Shown in pieces: positions 28,437 through 37,734 of a stretch of 64,000 bases of DNA. The stretch's first letter is position 1, and every line of letters begins with the position of its first letter. The DNA lies in NCBI RefSeq assembly GCF_018274385.1, contig NZ_JAAFYZ010000017.1, positions 1 to 64,000 of the forward strand. The letters run 5' to 3'. The notes below the pieces were generated by a model. It was not told the origin of the DNA. It made no database searches and was given only the letters and a program-made list of their open reading frames with translations. Both the position numbers and the translations under genes were made by a program. Source of the DNA: Catenulispora pinistramenti. GTDB taxonomy: Bacteria; Actinomycetota; Actinomycetes; Streptomycetales; Catenulisporaceae.

Positions 28437-28748
28437 TCAGAAGGCTGATAGTCCGTTGGGCGTGCCCATGCCGGTGGACCCGTCGTAGCCGAGGACCGCG
28501 GTGCACTGGTGGTCACCGATCGAATCCGGGCTCGGCCGCTTCACACACATCCCTCGCATTCTCATAACCCTGATCCCCGTTAGCCGATGGTGTAGGCGTT
28601 GTCGACCGTCTGGCTGATCGACCCGCCGAGCGCGTCGGTCGCCGGCCGGTGGCGGCGCGGTCGCGGCGGCACCGCCGGCGGTGGCGGTGGCCAGGCCCAC
28701 AGCCATGGCCGCCGCCAGGATCGGGACACGGCGGATACGTGCTAGCAC
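28437..28748 (-). pseudogene. remnant of a secreted S53 (sedolisin-like) peptidase
   Basis: The minus-strand frame opens with a good signal peptide (RRVPILAAAMAVGLATA) and closes with CTAVLGYDGSTGMGTPNGLS, the C-terminal calcium-site region common in S53 peptidases. Between them only about 50 residues remain, partly in the wrong frame; another frame reads SISQTVDNAYTIG and stops. The catalytic core of more than 300 residues is missing, so this is an internally deleted fossil. Confidence 0.6.
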
Positions 28749-28945
28749 AAGTGGTTCCTCCAGATCGTCGGATCGGCTCCGGGGCGTGGGACGTGTCCAC
28801 CGTCAGAGCCCTGTGCCTTGTCGAAGTACTGATGACGTGGAGGCCGGAAATGTTATACGCGCTTTCATCTCAGCTGGTGGATTCCTGGATTCCGCAGCTA
28901 TGATTAATGCCGCCTAACCAAGGGCTGTCATTCGGGGGAGGGACC

Positions 28946-30082
28946 GTGCGAGACACTGTCCGGGGGTTCAGTCGGTCGGCGGCGATCAGCGCCGTACTGG
29001 CGGCGACGATGGCGGCGGCGGTCGCGTGTTCCACGAGCGGGACTGTCAGGGCTGGCGGGGCCGCCGGCGGCGCGAATCCTTTGACCGGCACGGGTTCCGG
29101 GCCCGCGACCTCCGCGAGCGGGCCGGCGCCGACCGGCCAGTCGCTCGTCTCAGGCCGGCAGGGCTCGCCGACCACGTCGGCGTCGGCATCGGACGTCACC
29201 GTGACCCAGGGCGAGGCCGCGGCGGCGCTGGGGGCGTATCAGAGTGCGAACAACACAGTCAACGCCGCTCTGGACATCCCGGGGGAAGCGAAGATCGAGA
29301 GTGGTTCGCTGCTGACCCTGGACCAGGGCAGCCTGCTCTACTACCAGGGAATCGGCGGCGCCAAGGCCGCCCAGTCCAAGGCGCCGGTCACCTTCGCCGA
29401 CCCGGTGTTCTACATCGCCCGCTCGATCGCGTACCCGCGTGGGTTCTACGTCACGGCGAACGCGGTCCAGCCGGGCTTGCCCGACGCCGGCTCGCTCCTG
29501 CACTTCACCCAGGAACAGGCCGGCGCGCCCTGGCTGGTCGACACCACGCTCGGGCTGACCGCGGGGCGGCAGTGGCCGGCCTTCGCCGTCGGTGCCGACG
29601 GGTTGTTGGACTACACCGCGACCCAGCTGACCCGACTGCCGCTCGACACGACCGACCTGGCCGTCGCCGACCGGACCCTGCTCACCGGCGACGACGCCGG
29701 CACGCCGGGCTCGCCGTTCGTGAGCGACGACGTGACCACCGCCGAGCGGAAGTGGATCCAGGACGACACCTCCGGCGTCTCCCCGGCGACCGTGACGCTG
29801 ACGGTGTCCACGGCCACCGACCCGCTGCCGACGTACCTGCCGCTCAAGGACGGCGGCGAGCTGGCGATCTACGGCACGCGCCTCTCCTTGCGCGCGACCC
29901 AGGCCGGCCGCACCTTCACCTTCGCCGACCAGGGCTGGGCGAAGGTCGCCGGCGCCCAGACCGCCGAGGGCGGCTTCACCACGGATTCGGTGTGGATGGT
30001 CGCCGCCGTCGACCCGCCGGAGAAGTCGGGGAAGATCCAGAAGATCGCCTACAACGGGGGTTTGGTGTCCGTGGAGCACTGA
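28946..30082 (+). CDS. lipoprotein of unknown function
   Basis: 378 aa from GTG 28946, behind a strong GGGGGAGGG. The signal peptide ends in lipobox AVAC, then comes a Gly/Ser/Thr/Pro linker of about 60 residues and a globular domain of about 290 residues (TQGEAAAALGAYQSANNTVN, SIAYPRGFYVTANA, PWLVDTTLGLT, DSVWMVAAVDPP). Related lipoproteins seem common in actinomycetes, but I cannot name a function. It is convergent with another lipoprotein gene. Confidence 0.82.
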   Translation: MRDTVRGFSRSAAISAVLAATMAAAVACSTSGTVRAGGAAGGANPLTGTGSGPATSASGPAPTGQSLVSGRQGSPTTSASASDVTVTQGEAAAALGAYQSANNTVNAALDIPGEAKIESGSLLTLDQGSLLYYQGIGGAKAAQSKAPVTFADPVFYIARSIAYPRGFYVTANAVQPGLPDAGSLLHFTQEQAGAPWLVDTTLGLTAGRQWPAFAVGADGLLDYTATQLTRLPLDTTDLAVADRTLLTGDDAGTPGSPFVSDDVTTAERKWIQDDTSGVSPATVTLTVSTATDPLPTYLPLKDGGELAIYGTRLSLRATQAGRTFTFADQGWAKVAGAQTAEGGFTTDSVWMVAAVDPPEKSGKIQKIAYNGGLVSVEH

Positions 30083-30098
30083 GGCGGCGGTCCGAGCT

Positions 30099-30142
30099 CG
30101 GGCCTCATGCCTCAGGCCCCTGATTCCAAGTCTCAGGCCTCA
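30099..30142. repeat. CTCAGGCC repeats between convergent lipoprotein genes
   Basis: GGGCCT (30100-30105) and AGGCCC (30114-30119) form a small hairpin. CTCAGGCC recurs to 30142 and includes the TCA that is the minus-strand stop at 30140. It may act as a weak bidirectional terminator. Confidence 0.5.
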
Positions 30143-30934
30143 GCCCCCGAGCCCGGCGGCGCGGACCTTGTTCTCCGCCGCTGTGATCAGCGAGGCGTCG
30201 ACCGCGGGCGCCGGGGCTGAAAGGGAGCTCGCCGAGAACGTCACCAGCGTGCCGCCGACGCGATCGACGACGTAGCGGTCGCTCGGCTGCTTGCTGGGGT
30301 CGGTGAGGTAGTAGACGACGCAGTCGCTGGAGACCGGGTCGGGCTGCGGCTGGACGACGTAGGACGCGGGTGCCTGGCCGGCCTCGGACGTCTGGAACGG
30401 CTGCTGGCACTGCGTCTGCATCGCGTGGAACACGTTCATCAGGGCTGCGGCCTCGGCGTCGCCGTAGTACTCCACGCTTTCCGCGAGGAGCCCTGGTTCT
30501 CCGTTCGTGCCGACGGTCGGCAGATCGAATCCGATCGAGGCCGTGGGCGCCTCGAAGTCGGGGCCGCCGTTGTCCAGCTTCTGCGTCAGTTGGTCCATGG
30601 GCGCGCAGCCGCCGTTGGTCGGGTACAGGTACATCGCGATCCGGAATTCGAGGGTGTGGCTCTGCCCGAGGCCCGGTACGTCGCTCCCGGCCAGGAGCGC
30701 TTGCTGAAGCTGGGCCGTTGAGGGCGCGCTGGACGACGTGCTCGGGCTCGGGCTCGGGTTCGCGCTCGCGCTCGCACTCGCGCCCGTGGTACTGATGCCC
30801 GACGGCGTGACCGGCCCGGAGCCGCCGATCTGCCCGGAGCTGCCGATCTGCCCGGACGATGAGCACCCGGCCACGCCGAGTGCGGTCGCCGCGAGTGCGG
30901 CCAGCAGTGAGGAACAACGGATGACCCGCCCCAT
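30140..30934 (-). CDS. lipoprotein with PknH-like sensor domain
   Basis: 264 aa. Signal peptide with lipobox VAGC (Cys24), a Gly/Ser/Pro linker coded by repeats, then a domain of about 190 residues: LLAGSDVPGLGQ, NGGCAPMDQL, ESVEYYGDAEAAALMNVFHAM, QTQCQQPF, SDCVVYYLTD. Three or more Cys could form disulfides as in the PknH extracellular sensor. The domain resembles the outer part of the sigma-associated protein at 13196. No kinase is adjacent, so its role is unknown. Confidence 0.75.
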   Translation of the reverse strand: MGRVIRCSSLLAALAATALGVAGCSSSGQIGSSGQIGGSGPVTPSGISTTGASASASANPSPSPSTSSSAPSTAQLQQALLAGSDVPGLGQSHTLEFRIAMYLYPTNGGCAPMDQLTQKLDNGGPDFEAPTASIGFDLPTVGTNGEPGLLAESVEYYGDAEAAALMNVFHAMQTQCQQPFQTSEAGQAPASYVVQPQPDPVSSDCVVYYLTDPSKQPSDRYVVDRVGGTLVTFSASSLSAPAPAVDASLITAAENKVRAAGLGG

Positions 30935-31332
30935 GGTGACCCCTGACTCCGTTCACACGCACTCGGCTTGACGAGTCCCGAGGCTAGGGGCTGCGCGAGA
31001 GGACCGGTCCTGACGGCGTCCTCCGAGCGCTTCGCTGCCGCACAGGGAGTATCCCGGATGCCGCCCGCGGCAGTGTGGGAAATCCGTGTCCATGACAGGC
31101 CGCGTGCCCGCAAGCACGGGGGCAGCACAACGGGCTGGCTGGACAAGAACGCGCCGGACATCGAATGGGAGCGAATGAATATTCGAATACTCGAGAGCGC
31201 AGGGGGACCCGCGCCGGATTGGGCGCAGGACATCGAGCCCCGCTGAACTCGCCGGTCAGCGCTTAGCAGTCGGCGCTCAGCGTTCAGCAGCCAGCAGCCA
31301 GCAGCCAGCAGCCAGCGCTCAGCGATCAGTAG
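30935..31332. other. intergenic, no gene recognised
   Basis: Between a minus-strand lipoprotein start and a minus-strand LLM gene stop. A plus-strand frame from TTG 30968 gives 92 residues but has no ribosome binding site or known motif, so it is not called. The right third is repeat DNA. Confidence 0.6.
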
Positions 31333-31345
31333 TCAGCGCTCAGCA
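31256..31345. repeat. tandem repeats over the LLM gene stop codon
   Basis: Seven-base units CAGCAGC (about four in a row near 31286-31313) are flanked by CAGCGCTCAG and CAGCGATCAG variants. The TCA stop of the minus-strand LLM gene (31333-31335) lies inside the array. Confidence 0.8.
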
Positions 31346-32208
31346 AAGGCCGCGAGTGTCGCGCCGAGCTGTCGCACCGGCTCCTCCCCGCTGAACCGGA
31401 GCACGACGCTCGTCGCGCCGGCCGCTTCGAGCTGCGCGATACGTGCGGCGGCGTCCGCCGGGGTCCCGCTGACGGTGAACACCTCGGCCGGAGTGCGGTC
31501 GAGCCAGGCGGCCTGATCCTCGACCGCCGGGCGCAAGACCTCCGCCGCCTGCCGGGCGTCGTCCGCGACGGCCGCGTACGCGAACGCGATCAGCTCGTGC
31601 TCCTGCGCGCCGCCGCCCTTGCGGATCAGGGCGAGCGCCGCCTCCAGATCCGCCGGGCCGTGGCCTTCGGCGAGTACCGTGCCGTCCGCGACCCGCCCGG
31701 ACAGTTCCAGCGACCGCGGTCGCACCACGCCCAGCACCACCGGGGGGACCTGCGCGGGCGGGTGCACCAGCCGCAGGCCGTCGATCCGGACCTCGCCGCC
31801 CTGCATCTGTACCTGCTCGCCCCGCAACAGCGCGCGCACGGCTTCGGTGGTCTCCGCCAGCAGAGTCAGCGGCGAGGCCGGCGCCGCCCCGACCGACGCC
31901 ATCCAGCCGGTGACGCCGTGCCCGATGCCCGCGACGAACCGGCCGGGATACACGCGCGCCAGGAATGCCACCTCCATCGCCAGCAGCGCCGGGTTCCGCA
32001 AGGGCGCAGGAGCGATCCCCAGCCCGACCCGCATCCGCGACGTCGCCGCCAGCGCGACCGTGGCCGCCGAGATGCCGCCGCCCCAGCTGAGGTCTTCCAC
32101 GACCCACAGCTCGTCGGTGCCGAGCGCTTCGACTTCGCGCGCGAACGCCGGCAGCCCTTCCGGGGCCCAGGCGCGGTCGTACATGACACCGATTCGAAGA
32201 CTCGACAT
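31333..32208 (-). CDS. LLM-class (F420-type) oxidoreductase
   Basis: 291 aa, luciferase-like TIM barrel: RIGVMYDRAW, LWVVEDLSWGGGISAATVALAA, RVGLGIAPAPLRNPALLAMEVA, FVAGIGHGVTGWMASVGA, VVLGVVRPRSLELSGRVADG. GIGHG and the nonprolyl cis-peptide region suit F420-dependent rather than FMN-dependent members. It reduces or oxidises an unknown substrate. It is divergent from the ATP-grasp gene. Confidence 0.88.
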   Translation of the reverse strand: MSSLRIGVMYDRAWAPEGLPAFAREVEALGTDELWVVEDLSWGGGISAATVALAATSRMRVGLGIAPAPLRNPALLAMEVAFLARVYPGRFVAGIGHGVTGWMASVGAAPASPLTLLAETTEAVRALLRGEQVQMQGGEVRIDGLRLVHPPAQVPPVVLGVVRPRSLELSGRVADGTVLAEGHGPADLEAALALIRKGGGAQEHELIAFAYAAVADDARQAAEVLRPAVEDQAAWLDRTPAEVFTVSGTPADAAARIAQLEAAGATSVVLRFSGEEPVRQLGATLAAFAER

Positions 32209-32375
32209 GGACCGGGACGCTACCGGATCTGGAAGGTCTGGGCCGGGTCGTGAGTTCGACGGGGTTCTGCTTCGGGAACCGGCATCTGTATCAGTAGTCT
32301 GAGCCTGACTGTGCGCGCCGCCGAACGGGCCCGGTCCGCTCTACACCCGTGCACATCTGCCACTGAGGGGGAGCA

Positions 32376-33632
32376 ATGTCAGCGCAAGCGGTCAGGCCCA
32401 TCATCTTCTCCGGATACAGCAGTATCGCCCTGTTCGGCTATGCCGAGGTGCTGCCGCCGAAGTCCGTGATCATCGTCGAGGAGGCGGAGTACGCGCGCGA
32501 ACGTGACGCGCAGGCGTCCGTCTCCTGGTCGCCGCTGGTGCGCGAGGTCCTCGAATGGGACCTCGTCGGGCCGGGCCGGGCCGAGGAGTTCTTCCTCGCC
32601 CACCGCGACCTGGATCCGGTCGCGGTCGTCCCGAACACCGAGGTGGGCACCTTGTTCGCGGCCCGCCTGGCCGAGTGTCACGAGCTGCCCGGTGCGGGAT
32701 TCGGCGCGGCGCGGGCGATGCGGGACAAGCGCCGGTTGCGGGCGATCACCGGGGCGGCCGGGATCCCGAATCCGGAATCGGTCGTGGTGGCCGACGCCGC
32801 GCGGGCGCAGGCGTTCCTGGCGGCGGTCAACGGCCCGATCGTGCTCAAGCCGGCGGCCGGTATGGGCTCGACGGCCACCTGTGTGGTGCGCGATGCGGCC
32901 GAGATCGACGCGGTCTGGGAATCGCTGCGGCAGGAGGCGGCGCGGTTGGGTCCGGAGCAGCCGATGCTGGCCGAGCGCTTCGTGGCCGGTCCGGAGTTCA
33001 GCGTCGAGATGCTCGTGCGAGGCGGCAAGGACGTGTTCGCCAGCGTCACCGGCAAGCTGCTGTACCCCGGATCGCGGCCGGTGGAGATGGGCCACGTGGT
33101 CCCCGCGGACATCCCCGCGGCGCTGACCGAACTGCTGGTCCAGCAGACCCGTCGGGTGGTCGAGGCGGTGGGCTTCGCCGACGGCATCGTCCACTGCGAG
33201 TGGATCGTCGCCGACGGCGTCCCGTATCTGGTGGAGTGCGCGGGCCGGTGCGCCGGAGCCGGGATCATCGACATGATCCGGCAGGCCTACCCGGTCGACA
33301 TCGTCCGGGCCTACGTCGACATCCTGTCCGGCCGGGCGCCCTCGGTCGAGCTGCCGACCCGGGCGCGGCGGGCGGCGTCGGTCCGCTTCACCAGCGCGCA
33401 GCCGGGCGTGGTCACGGTGATCCGGGGCATCGAAGCGGCCAGCGCGTCCGAAGGCGTCTTCTACGCCGGGGCCGCAGTGGAGGTCGGCGGCCGGGTCGAC
33501 GAGCTGCGCAGCTCCGGCGACCGCCCCGCCTTCGCCGCGGTGACCGCGGACACCCCGGCCGAAGCGCTGCGCCTGGCCGCCGCGGCCGCCGCGTTGATCG
33601 AGATCGACACCCGCCCGGAGCAAGGAGAGTGA
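32376..33632 (+). CDS. ATP-grasp carboxylate-amine ligase
   Basis: 418 aa. A preATP-grasp Rossmann part (residues 8-120), then the ATP-grasp core (about 125-320): DKRRLRAITGAAGIPNP, IVLKPAAGMGSTATCVV (nucleotide loop), FSVEMLVRGG, GIVHCEWIV and LVECAGRCAG with the metal-binding acidic and Asn-equivalent positions. It joins a carboxylate to an amine through an acyl phosphate; L-amino-acid ligases of the BacD kind are the nearest type. GAGGGGGAG precedes ATG. The substrate cannot be told. Confidence 0.87.
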   Translation: MSAQAVRPIIFSGYSSIALFGYAEVLPPKSVIIVEEAEYARERDAQASVSWSPLVREVLEWDLVGPGRAEEFFLAHRDLDPVAVVPNTEVGTLFAARLAECHELPGAGFGAARAMRDKRRLRAITGAAGIPNPESVVVADAARAQAFLAAVNGPIVLKPAAGMGSTATCVVRDAAEIDAVWESLRQEAARLGPEQPMLAERFVAGPEFSVEMLVRGGKDVFASVTGKLLYPGSRPVEMGHVVPADIPAALTELLVQQTRRVVEAVGFADGIVHCEWIVADGVPYLVECAGRCAGAGIIDMIRQAYPVDIVRAYVDILSGRAPSVELPTRARRAASVRFTSAQPGVVTVIRGIEAASASEGVFYAGAAVEVGGRVDELRSSGDRPAFAAVTADTPAEALRLAAAAAALIEIDTRPEQGE

Positions 33633-33651
33633 GCGGAGCGAGGAGGCGGGC

Positions 33652-36186
33652 TCACCCCATCAGACGTCGGCTCAGCCGCAGCATCTGAGCGAGCGTCGTG
33701 CGCGGCAGGTAGGCCCGCCCGATCGCGTTCGTGATCGCGGGCAGCGCGACCGGATCGGGATAGGCGATGTACAGGGGCTGATACTGCGGCTGGAACTTCG
33801 CCTTGAACGCCAGCAGCGAGCGGAAGCCGTACACCGGCTCCAGGACGCGGCCGACCGTGTCCAGCATCCGCTGCAAGCCGTCCGCGGCCCGCCGGTGGTC
33901 CGCGGCCCGGGCCAGGGGAGCGCCGGACAGGCTCATGAACTCGGCTCCCTCCTCCTTGAAACGCAGGGCCGCGGTGGCGATCAGGAACTCCATCACCCCG
34001 TGGAAGCTGTCGGTACCGCGCCGCATGAAGTCCAGCGTCCAGCCGACCGGTTCGCCGTCGCGGTAGCACGGCAGCCAACTCGTGATGCCGTGCAGCCGGC
34101 CCTGGTCGTCGGCCGCCACCAGACAGCGGACGTGCGGATCGTTCAGCTCGTCCAGGCCGCCGAGAGTGAAGCCCATCTCCGGCAGGCCCTTGGCGGCGAC
34201 CCATTCCTGCGACAGGTCCCGCACCTGCTCACGCAGCAGCGGAGCCGCTGTCGGGAAGGAGACCCAGGACGCCGCGACCCCGACCTTGCCGGCCTTGTTC
34301 AGCGCCGTCCGCACGTCCTGCCACTTCTTGCCGGTGAACGCCAGATCGGCCAGCGGCAGCAGCGTGTCCTCGGCCACCTGCACACCGCGCCACCCCAGCC
34401 GGTTGGCGACGTCCAACGTCTCGGCCGTGACGCCGTAGAAGCAGGGGGACCAGCCCTGCTGATCGCAGTACTTTGCGAACTGCGCCAGCACCGCGTCGCG
34501 GGCTTCGGGATCGCCGTAGGGGCCGCCGGTGGTGAGGGCGACCTTGCCGATCACCCGGTAGGCCACGGCGGCCCGGGCGTCGTCGGCGATCCAGTACTCG
34601 TGGCCGGGCCAGGTCGTCATATAAGAGAGCGTTGATCCTCCGTACGTCGTGAGCAGCGCGCGCGCCTCAGATTCCGACCCGGCCCGGTGCCGCAGCGGGG
34701 GCCGCCAGAAGGCCAGAAGGAGCCCACCGAGCGTCACCGCCCAGAACGCCGGTCCCACCCAGAAGTAGAGGGTCCGCGCGGCGCCGCCCTGTGGGAGGAA
34801 ATGAGCGTACGGCGCGTCGAGAATGCCCAGATAGACCGGCGGTATCAGACGTTTGATGAAGTCGGCCGCCAGATTGCCGTGGCCGGGGACCGGCGCGAAG
34901 TCGCCGCGCACGGCGTAGCCGAACTGCACATACGCGGCGCCGATGCCGACGAACGCCGCTGTCACCGCCACAGACACCCGCAGAATCGTCCTGCGCGGGA
35001 CCCGCAGTTCGAAGTGGCGGCGCTTGACCAGAAGCAGCCCGATCACCAGCAGAGGCATCGCCACCAGAGGTATCGAATACAGGACGACGAACCTGTGGGC
35101 GTCGCCGTATCCGGGATCCGAGGGGTCGAGGAAGGACAGGCCCTGAGCCGCGTACCGCCAGGTGGCCAGGGCGGCTCCGGTCTCGATCAGAAGCGCGGCC
35201 AGCAGAGCCAGACGGCGACCTCGACGCAGCCCCTCGGCGACGATCAGCAACAGGATCGCCGGCACGAACAGCATCAGCACCGAGGGACTGCTCGCGAGCA
35301 GCGACTCAGATCGCACCTGAAGACAGCCCGCTGACATGTCCGCCGCGCTGGCGCAACTGCTCCGCAGATCATCGGCTCCGGGCCCGGTTCCCACGAACAA
35401 GTCGGAGTACAAAGAGAACGGCCCGTAAGGTGCCCTCGTCAGAAAGGCGATCAGCGGCCCCAGCGCAGAGGCGCCGACGGTGATCGCGACCAGGACGCGG
35501 CTCTCGGCGTGGGACACGACGCGCTCGTGCCGAGGACGCCGGCGACCCCACAGAAACGCGCCGCTCACCAGGCCGATCCCGGCACCGCAGAAGCGCAGGA
35601 TGTCCTGTGCGGTTCCGTCGTAGAGCGTGAACAGCAGCACGCCGAAGCCCAGGACGAGCCGGAGCCGGCGGCGCCACAGCGAGGGCAGGCGCGCGCTGAG
35701 GGCCAGACCCACGCCGACGATGCCGACGCTGGCCCCGGTGGCCGCGTCGGTCTGGTCCGAGCTGAGCCAGACGTCGCCGGTGTCCGAGCCGAGCCCGATG
35801 ATCCCCGCGCCGAGCAGTGCGCCGCCGACCTGGCAGAGCGCGAACAGACCCAGAGTCGTGCGGGTGCCCAGGCGGCGCTCCGCCGGGGCCAGCACGGCGA
35901 ACGCGAGCAGGACCGTGGCGATCAGGGCCGTGGGACCGGCGCTCCACAAGCCGTAGCTCAGGACCGTCCACCACTTGCCCTCGGCGAGAATCGAGGCGCC
36001 GGTGCCGACCACCCGCCCCGGGCTGCCGTCCGCATCGGCGGGCACGCTGCCGCCCACCGCCGCGACCAGGACCAGGAGCGTGACGAGCGTCGCGGTCAGC
36101 GGCGCCCGGCCTGCCGCCCGGCGGACCCGCGCCGGCACGGTGCCGAAGAGGCCGAGTCTGCCGGCCGGCACAGTCTCAGTACTCAT
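33652..36186 (-). CDS. aminoacyl-phosphatidylglycerol synthase (MprF-like) with rhomboid-like membrane domain
   Basis: 844 aa from ATG 36186, which overlaps the upstream stop as ATGA. The N-terminal half has about a dozen membrane segments, with a rhomboid-like six-helix block (WWTVLSYGLWSAGPTALIATV, GASVGIVGVGLAL). The C-terminal 330 residues are the LPG_synthase_C/DUF2156 tandem GNAT domain: YGGSTLSYMTTWPGHEYWI, GPYGDPEARDAVLAQF, MRRGTDSFHGVMEFL, FKAKFQPQYQPLYIAYPDP. It transfers an amino acid from aminoacyl-tRNA to phosphatidylglycerol, lowering surface negative charge and sensitivity to cationic peptides. Lys versus Ala is not readable. Confidence 0.88.
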   Translation of the reverse strand: MSTETVPAGRLGLFGTVPARVRRAAGRAPLTATLVTLLVLVAAVGGSVPADADGSPGRVVGTGASILAEGKWWTVLSYGLWSAGPTALIATVLLAFAVLAPAERRLGTRTTLGLFALCQVGGALLGAGIIGLGSDTGDVWLSSDQTDAATGASVGIVGVGLALSARLPSLWRRRLRLVLGFGVLLFTLYDGTAQDILRFCGAGIGLVSGAFLWGRRRPRHERVVSHAESRVLVAITVGASALGPLIAFLTRAPYGPFSLYSDLFVGTGPGADDLRSSCASAADMSAGCLQVRSESLLASSPSVLMLFVPAILLLIVAEGLRRGRRLALLAALLIETGAALATWRYAAQGLSFLDPSDPGYGDAHRFVVLYSIPLVAMPLLVIGLLLVKRRHFELRVPRRTILRVSVAVTAAFVGIGAAYVQFGYAVRGDFAPVPGHGNLAADFIKRLIPPVYLGILDAPYAHFLPQGGAARTLYFWVGPAFWAVTLGGLLLAFWRPPLRHRAGSESEARALLTTYGGSTLSYMTTWPGHEYWIADDARAAVAYRVIGKVALTTGGPYGDPEARDAVLAQFAKYCDQQGWSPCFYGVTAETLDVANRLGWRGVQVAEDTLLPLADLAFTGKKWQDVRTALNKAGKVGVAASWVSFPTAAPLLREQVRDLSQEWVAAKGLPEMGFTLGGLDELNDPHVRCLVAADDQGRLHGITSWLPCYRDGEPVGWTLDFMRRGTDSFHGVMEFLIATAALRFKEEGAEFMSLSGAPLARAADHRRAADGLQRMLDTVGRVLEPVYGFRSLLAFKAKFQPQYQPLYIAYPDPVALPAITNAIGRAYLPRTTLAQMLRLSRRLMG

Positions 36187-37493
36187 CGTCGGGCCAGCCC
36201 GTTGCGCTCGGCGATCCACGGCAGCTGCTGCACGAAGCCGGCCCGCCACACCTGCCAGCTGTGACCACCGGGCAGCTGGGTCATCTGCACGTCGACTCCG
36301 GCTTGCAGACACGCCAGGTACACGACGCCCAGCTGGGGTGTGAACTCCTTGTCAGTGGTCCCGCTGACGATGCGCCCGGCGAGATCCGGAAACTTCCGCG
36401 TGGCCAGGACGGACACCGGGTCGGCGCGCTCGAACGCGCCTTCGTCGCCGCCGAACGCCTTCTTCACGGTGTCCTTGTGGTTGCCGAGCGTCGGTTCGCG
36501 TTGCCCGGACAGGTCCAGGAACGTCCGGTAGAGGTGCGGAGCGCGGACCGCCAACTGGACCGAGCAGGTCCCGCCGAACGAGAACCCGCCGATGGTCCAG
36601 CCCCGGTCCGGTGGCGCGACCTGGAGATTGGCCGTCACCCAGGCCTTGAGGTCGGTGGTCAGGTAGGTCTCGGCGTTGCCGAGCTTGGAATCCATGCACA
36701 GCGAGTTGCCGATCGTGGACCCGGTCGCGTCCGGCATCACTGTGACCGGGGCCAGGCCGTGGTGCGTGGCGGCGTAGCCGTCGAGCACCTTCTGCACGCC
36801 GCCGGCGTCGATCCAGTCCCGTGGCGTGCCGGGCTGCCCGGGGAGCAGCACCAGCAACGGCAGTTCGGGGCGCGGGTCGGCCCGGTAGGCGGGCGGCAGG
36901 TAGACCCAGGCCTTGCGGGCGTTGAAGTGGGAGACCGTGCCCGGGATCGTGACCTCGGACAACGTGCCCGAGCTCGGCAGGCCCGCGGGCGCGGTCCACA
37001 CGTCGGCGAGCATGCGTCCCGACGGCGCGGTGACCAGGTCGGTGCGGCTGCCGGCGGCCTTCTTGAAGTCGGTGCCGGTGTCGAGCCACGGGCCCAGGAC
37101 GGCGCGCGTCGACGTATAGCTCTGGAAGTAGCGGTTGACCTGGTTCAGGCCGGTCAGGCCCACGACCACCGCGCAGCCGAGTGCCCCGGCCCGGCGGCCC
37201 CAGGACAGGGTCGGCAACCGCATGGCCGCGACGGTGACGCCGAGAATCGCGACGCCCATCCAGAGCAGGACCTCGGTGGGCAGCCCCTCGGGGAAGGGCT
37301 GCCACCACCGGTCGACGATGATTCCCAGGATCGCGGTGAGCACGACGCCCACCCCGACAGCCGTCGGCGCTTTCCAGACCCACCAGGTGCGGGCCCGGTC
37401 GGCCAGCAGCGCGGCGAAGGCCGCAGTCGTGAGAACCAGCAGGACGACCGGGATCGGCCCGCTGAGCAGAGACCAGTCGAGCGGATTGCTCAC
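36183..37493 (-). CDS. membrane-anchored esterase, probable aminoacyl-PG hydrolase
   Basis: 436 aa from GTG 37493. Three to four N-terminal membrane helices (VVLLVLTTAAFAALLADRA, GVGVVLTAILGIIVD, VLLWMGVAILGVTVA) are followed by an outer alpha/beta-hydrolase domain: PLLVLLPGQPGTPRDWIDAG, VTVMPDATGS, nucleophile Ser in GGFSFGGT, and final His in LPGGHSWQVW. Translation is coupled to the phospholipid aminoacyltransferase by ATGA. In Corynebacterium and Enterococcus such pairs contain a hydrolase that removes the amino acid again, so that role is inferred here. Confidence 0.8.
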   Translation of the reverse strand: MSNPLDWSLLSGPIPVVLLVLTTAAFAALLADRARTWWVWKAPTAVGVGVVLTAILGIIVDRWWQPFPEGLPTEVLLWMGVAILGVTVAAMRLPTLSWGRRAGALGCAVVVGLTGLNQVNRYFQSYTSTRAVLGPWLDTGTDFKKAAGSRTDLVTAPSGRMLADVWTAPAGLPSSGTLSEVTIPGTVSHFNARKAWVYLPPAYRADPRPELPLLVLLPGQPGTPRDWIDAGGVQKVLDGYAATHHGLAPVTVMPDATGSTIGNSLCMDSKLGNAETYLTTDLKAWVTANLQVAPPDRGWTIGGFSFGGTCSVQLAVRAPHLYRTFLDLSGQREPTLGNHKDTVKKAFGGDEGAFERADPVSVLATRKFPDLAGRIVSGTTDKEFTPQLGVVYLACLQAGVDVQMTQLPGGHSWQVWRAGFVQQLPWIAERNGLARR

Positions 37494-37675
37494 CGGGTGC
37501 CCCGCTGGGCCGGAGCCGGAGCCGGAGCCGGCGCCGGAGCCAGCGCCGGAACCGGACCCGGAGCCGGACCCGGAACCGCGGTCAGGGCCGCGGCCGGTGC
37601 GGCGGGACGGCTGGAACCGGCGTCCTCAATTCGCCGATTTGTCGGCTTCGGGTCGTCGGCGTCGTTGGTGAGCAT
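37490..37675 (-). CDS. 61-aa Pro/Ala-rich small protein coupled to the esterase
   Basis: ATG 37675 opens MLTNDADDPKPTNRRIEDAG, followed by a (PA)n and (GP)n tail coded by CCGGAG-type 6-bp repeats (37511-37595). Its TGA overlaps the esterase GTG as GTGA, which argues that it is translated. The Shine-Dalgarno (AGGC, 12 bases off) is weak. It has no membrane segment or known domain. Confidence 0.4.
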   Translation of the reverse strand: MLTNDADDPKPTNRRIEDAGSSRPAAPAAALTAVPGPAPGPVPALAPAPAPAPAPAQRGTR

Positions 37676-37734
37676 GTAAAAGAGATGCCTACAGCCTTGC
37701 CCAGGTTGCCTCAGCGTGCGGTCGGCATCGGTTC

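Noticed and set aside
30968-31246. 92-codon plus-strand frame between lipoprotein and LLM genes
   Set aside because: TTG start without Shine-Dalgarno, no known motif, and it ends just before repeat DNA. It could be real but is not supportable.
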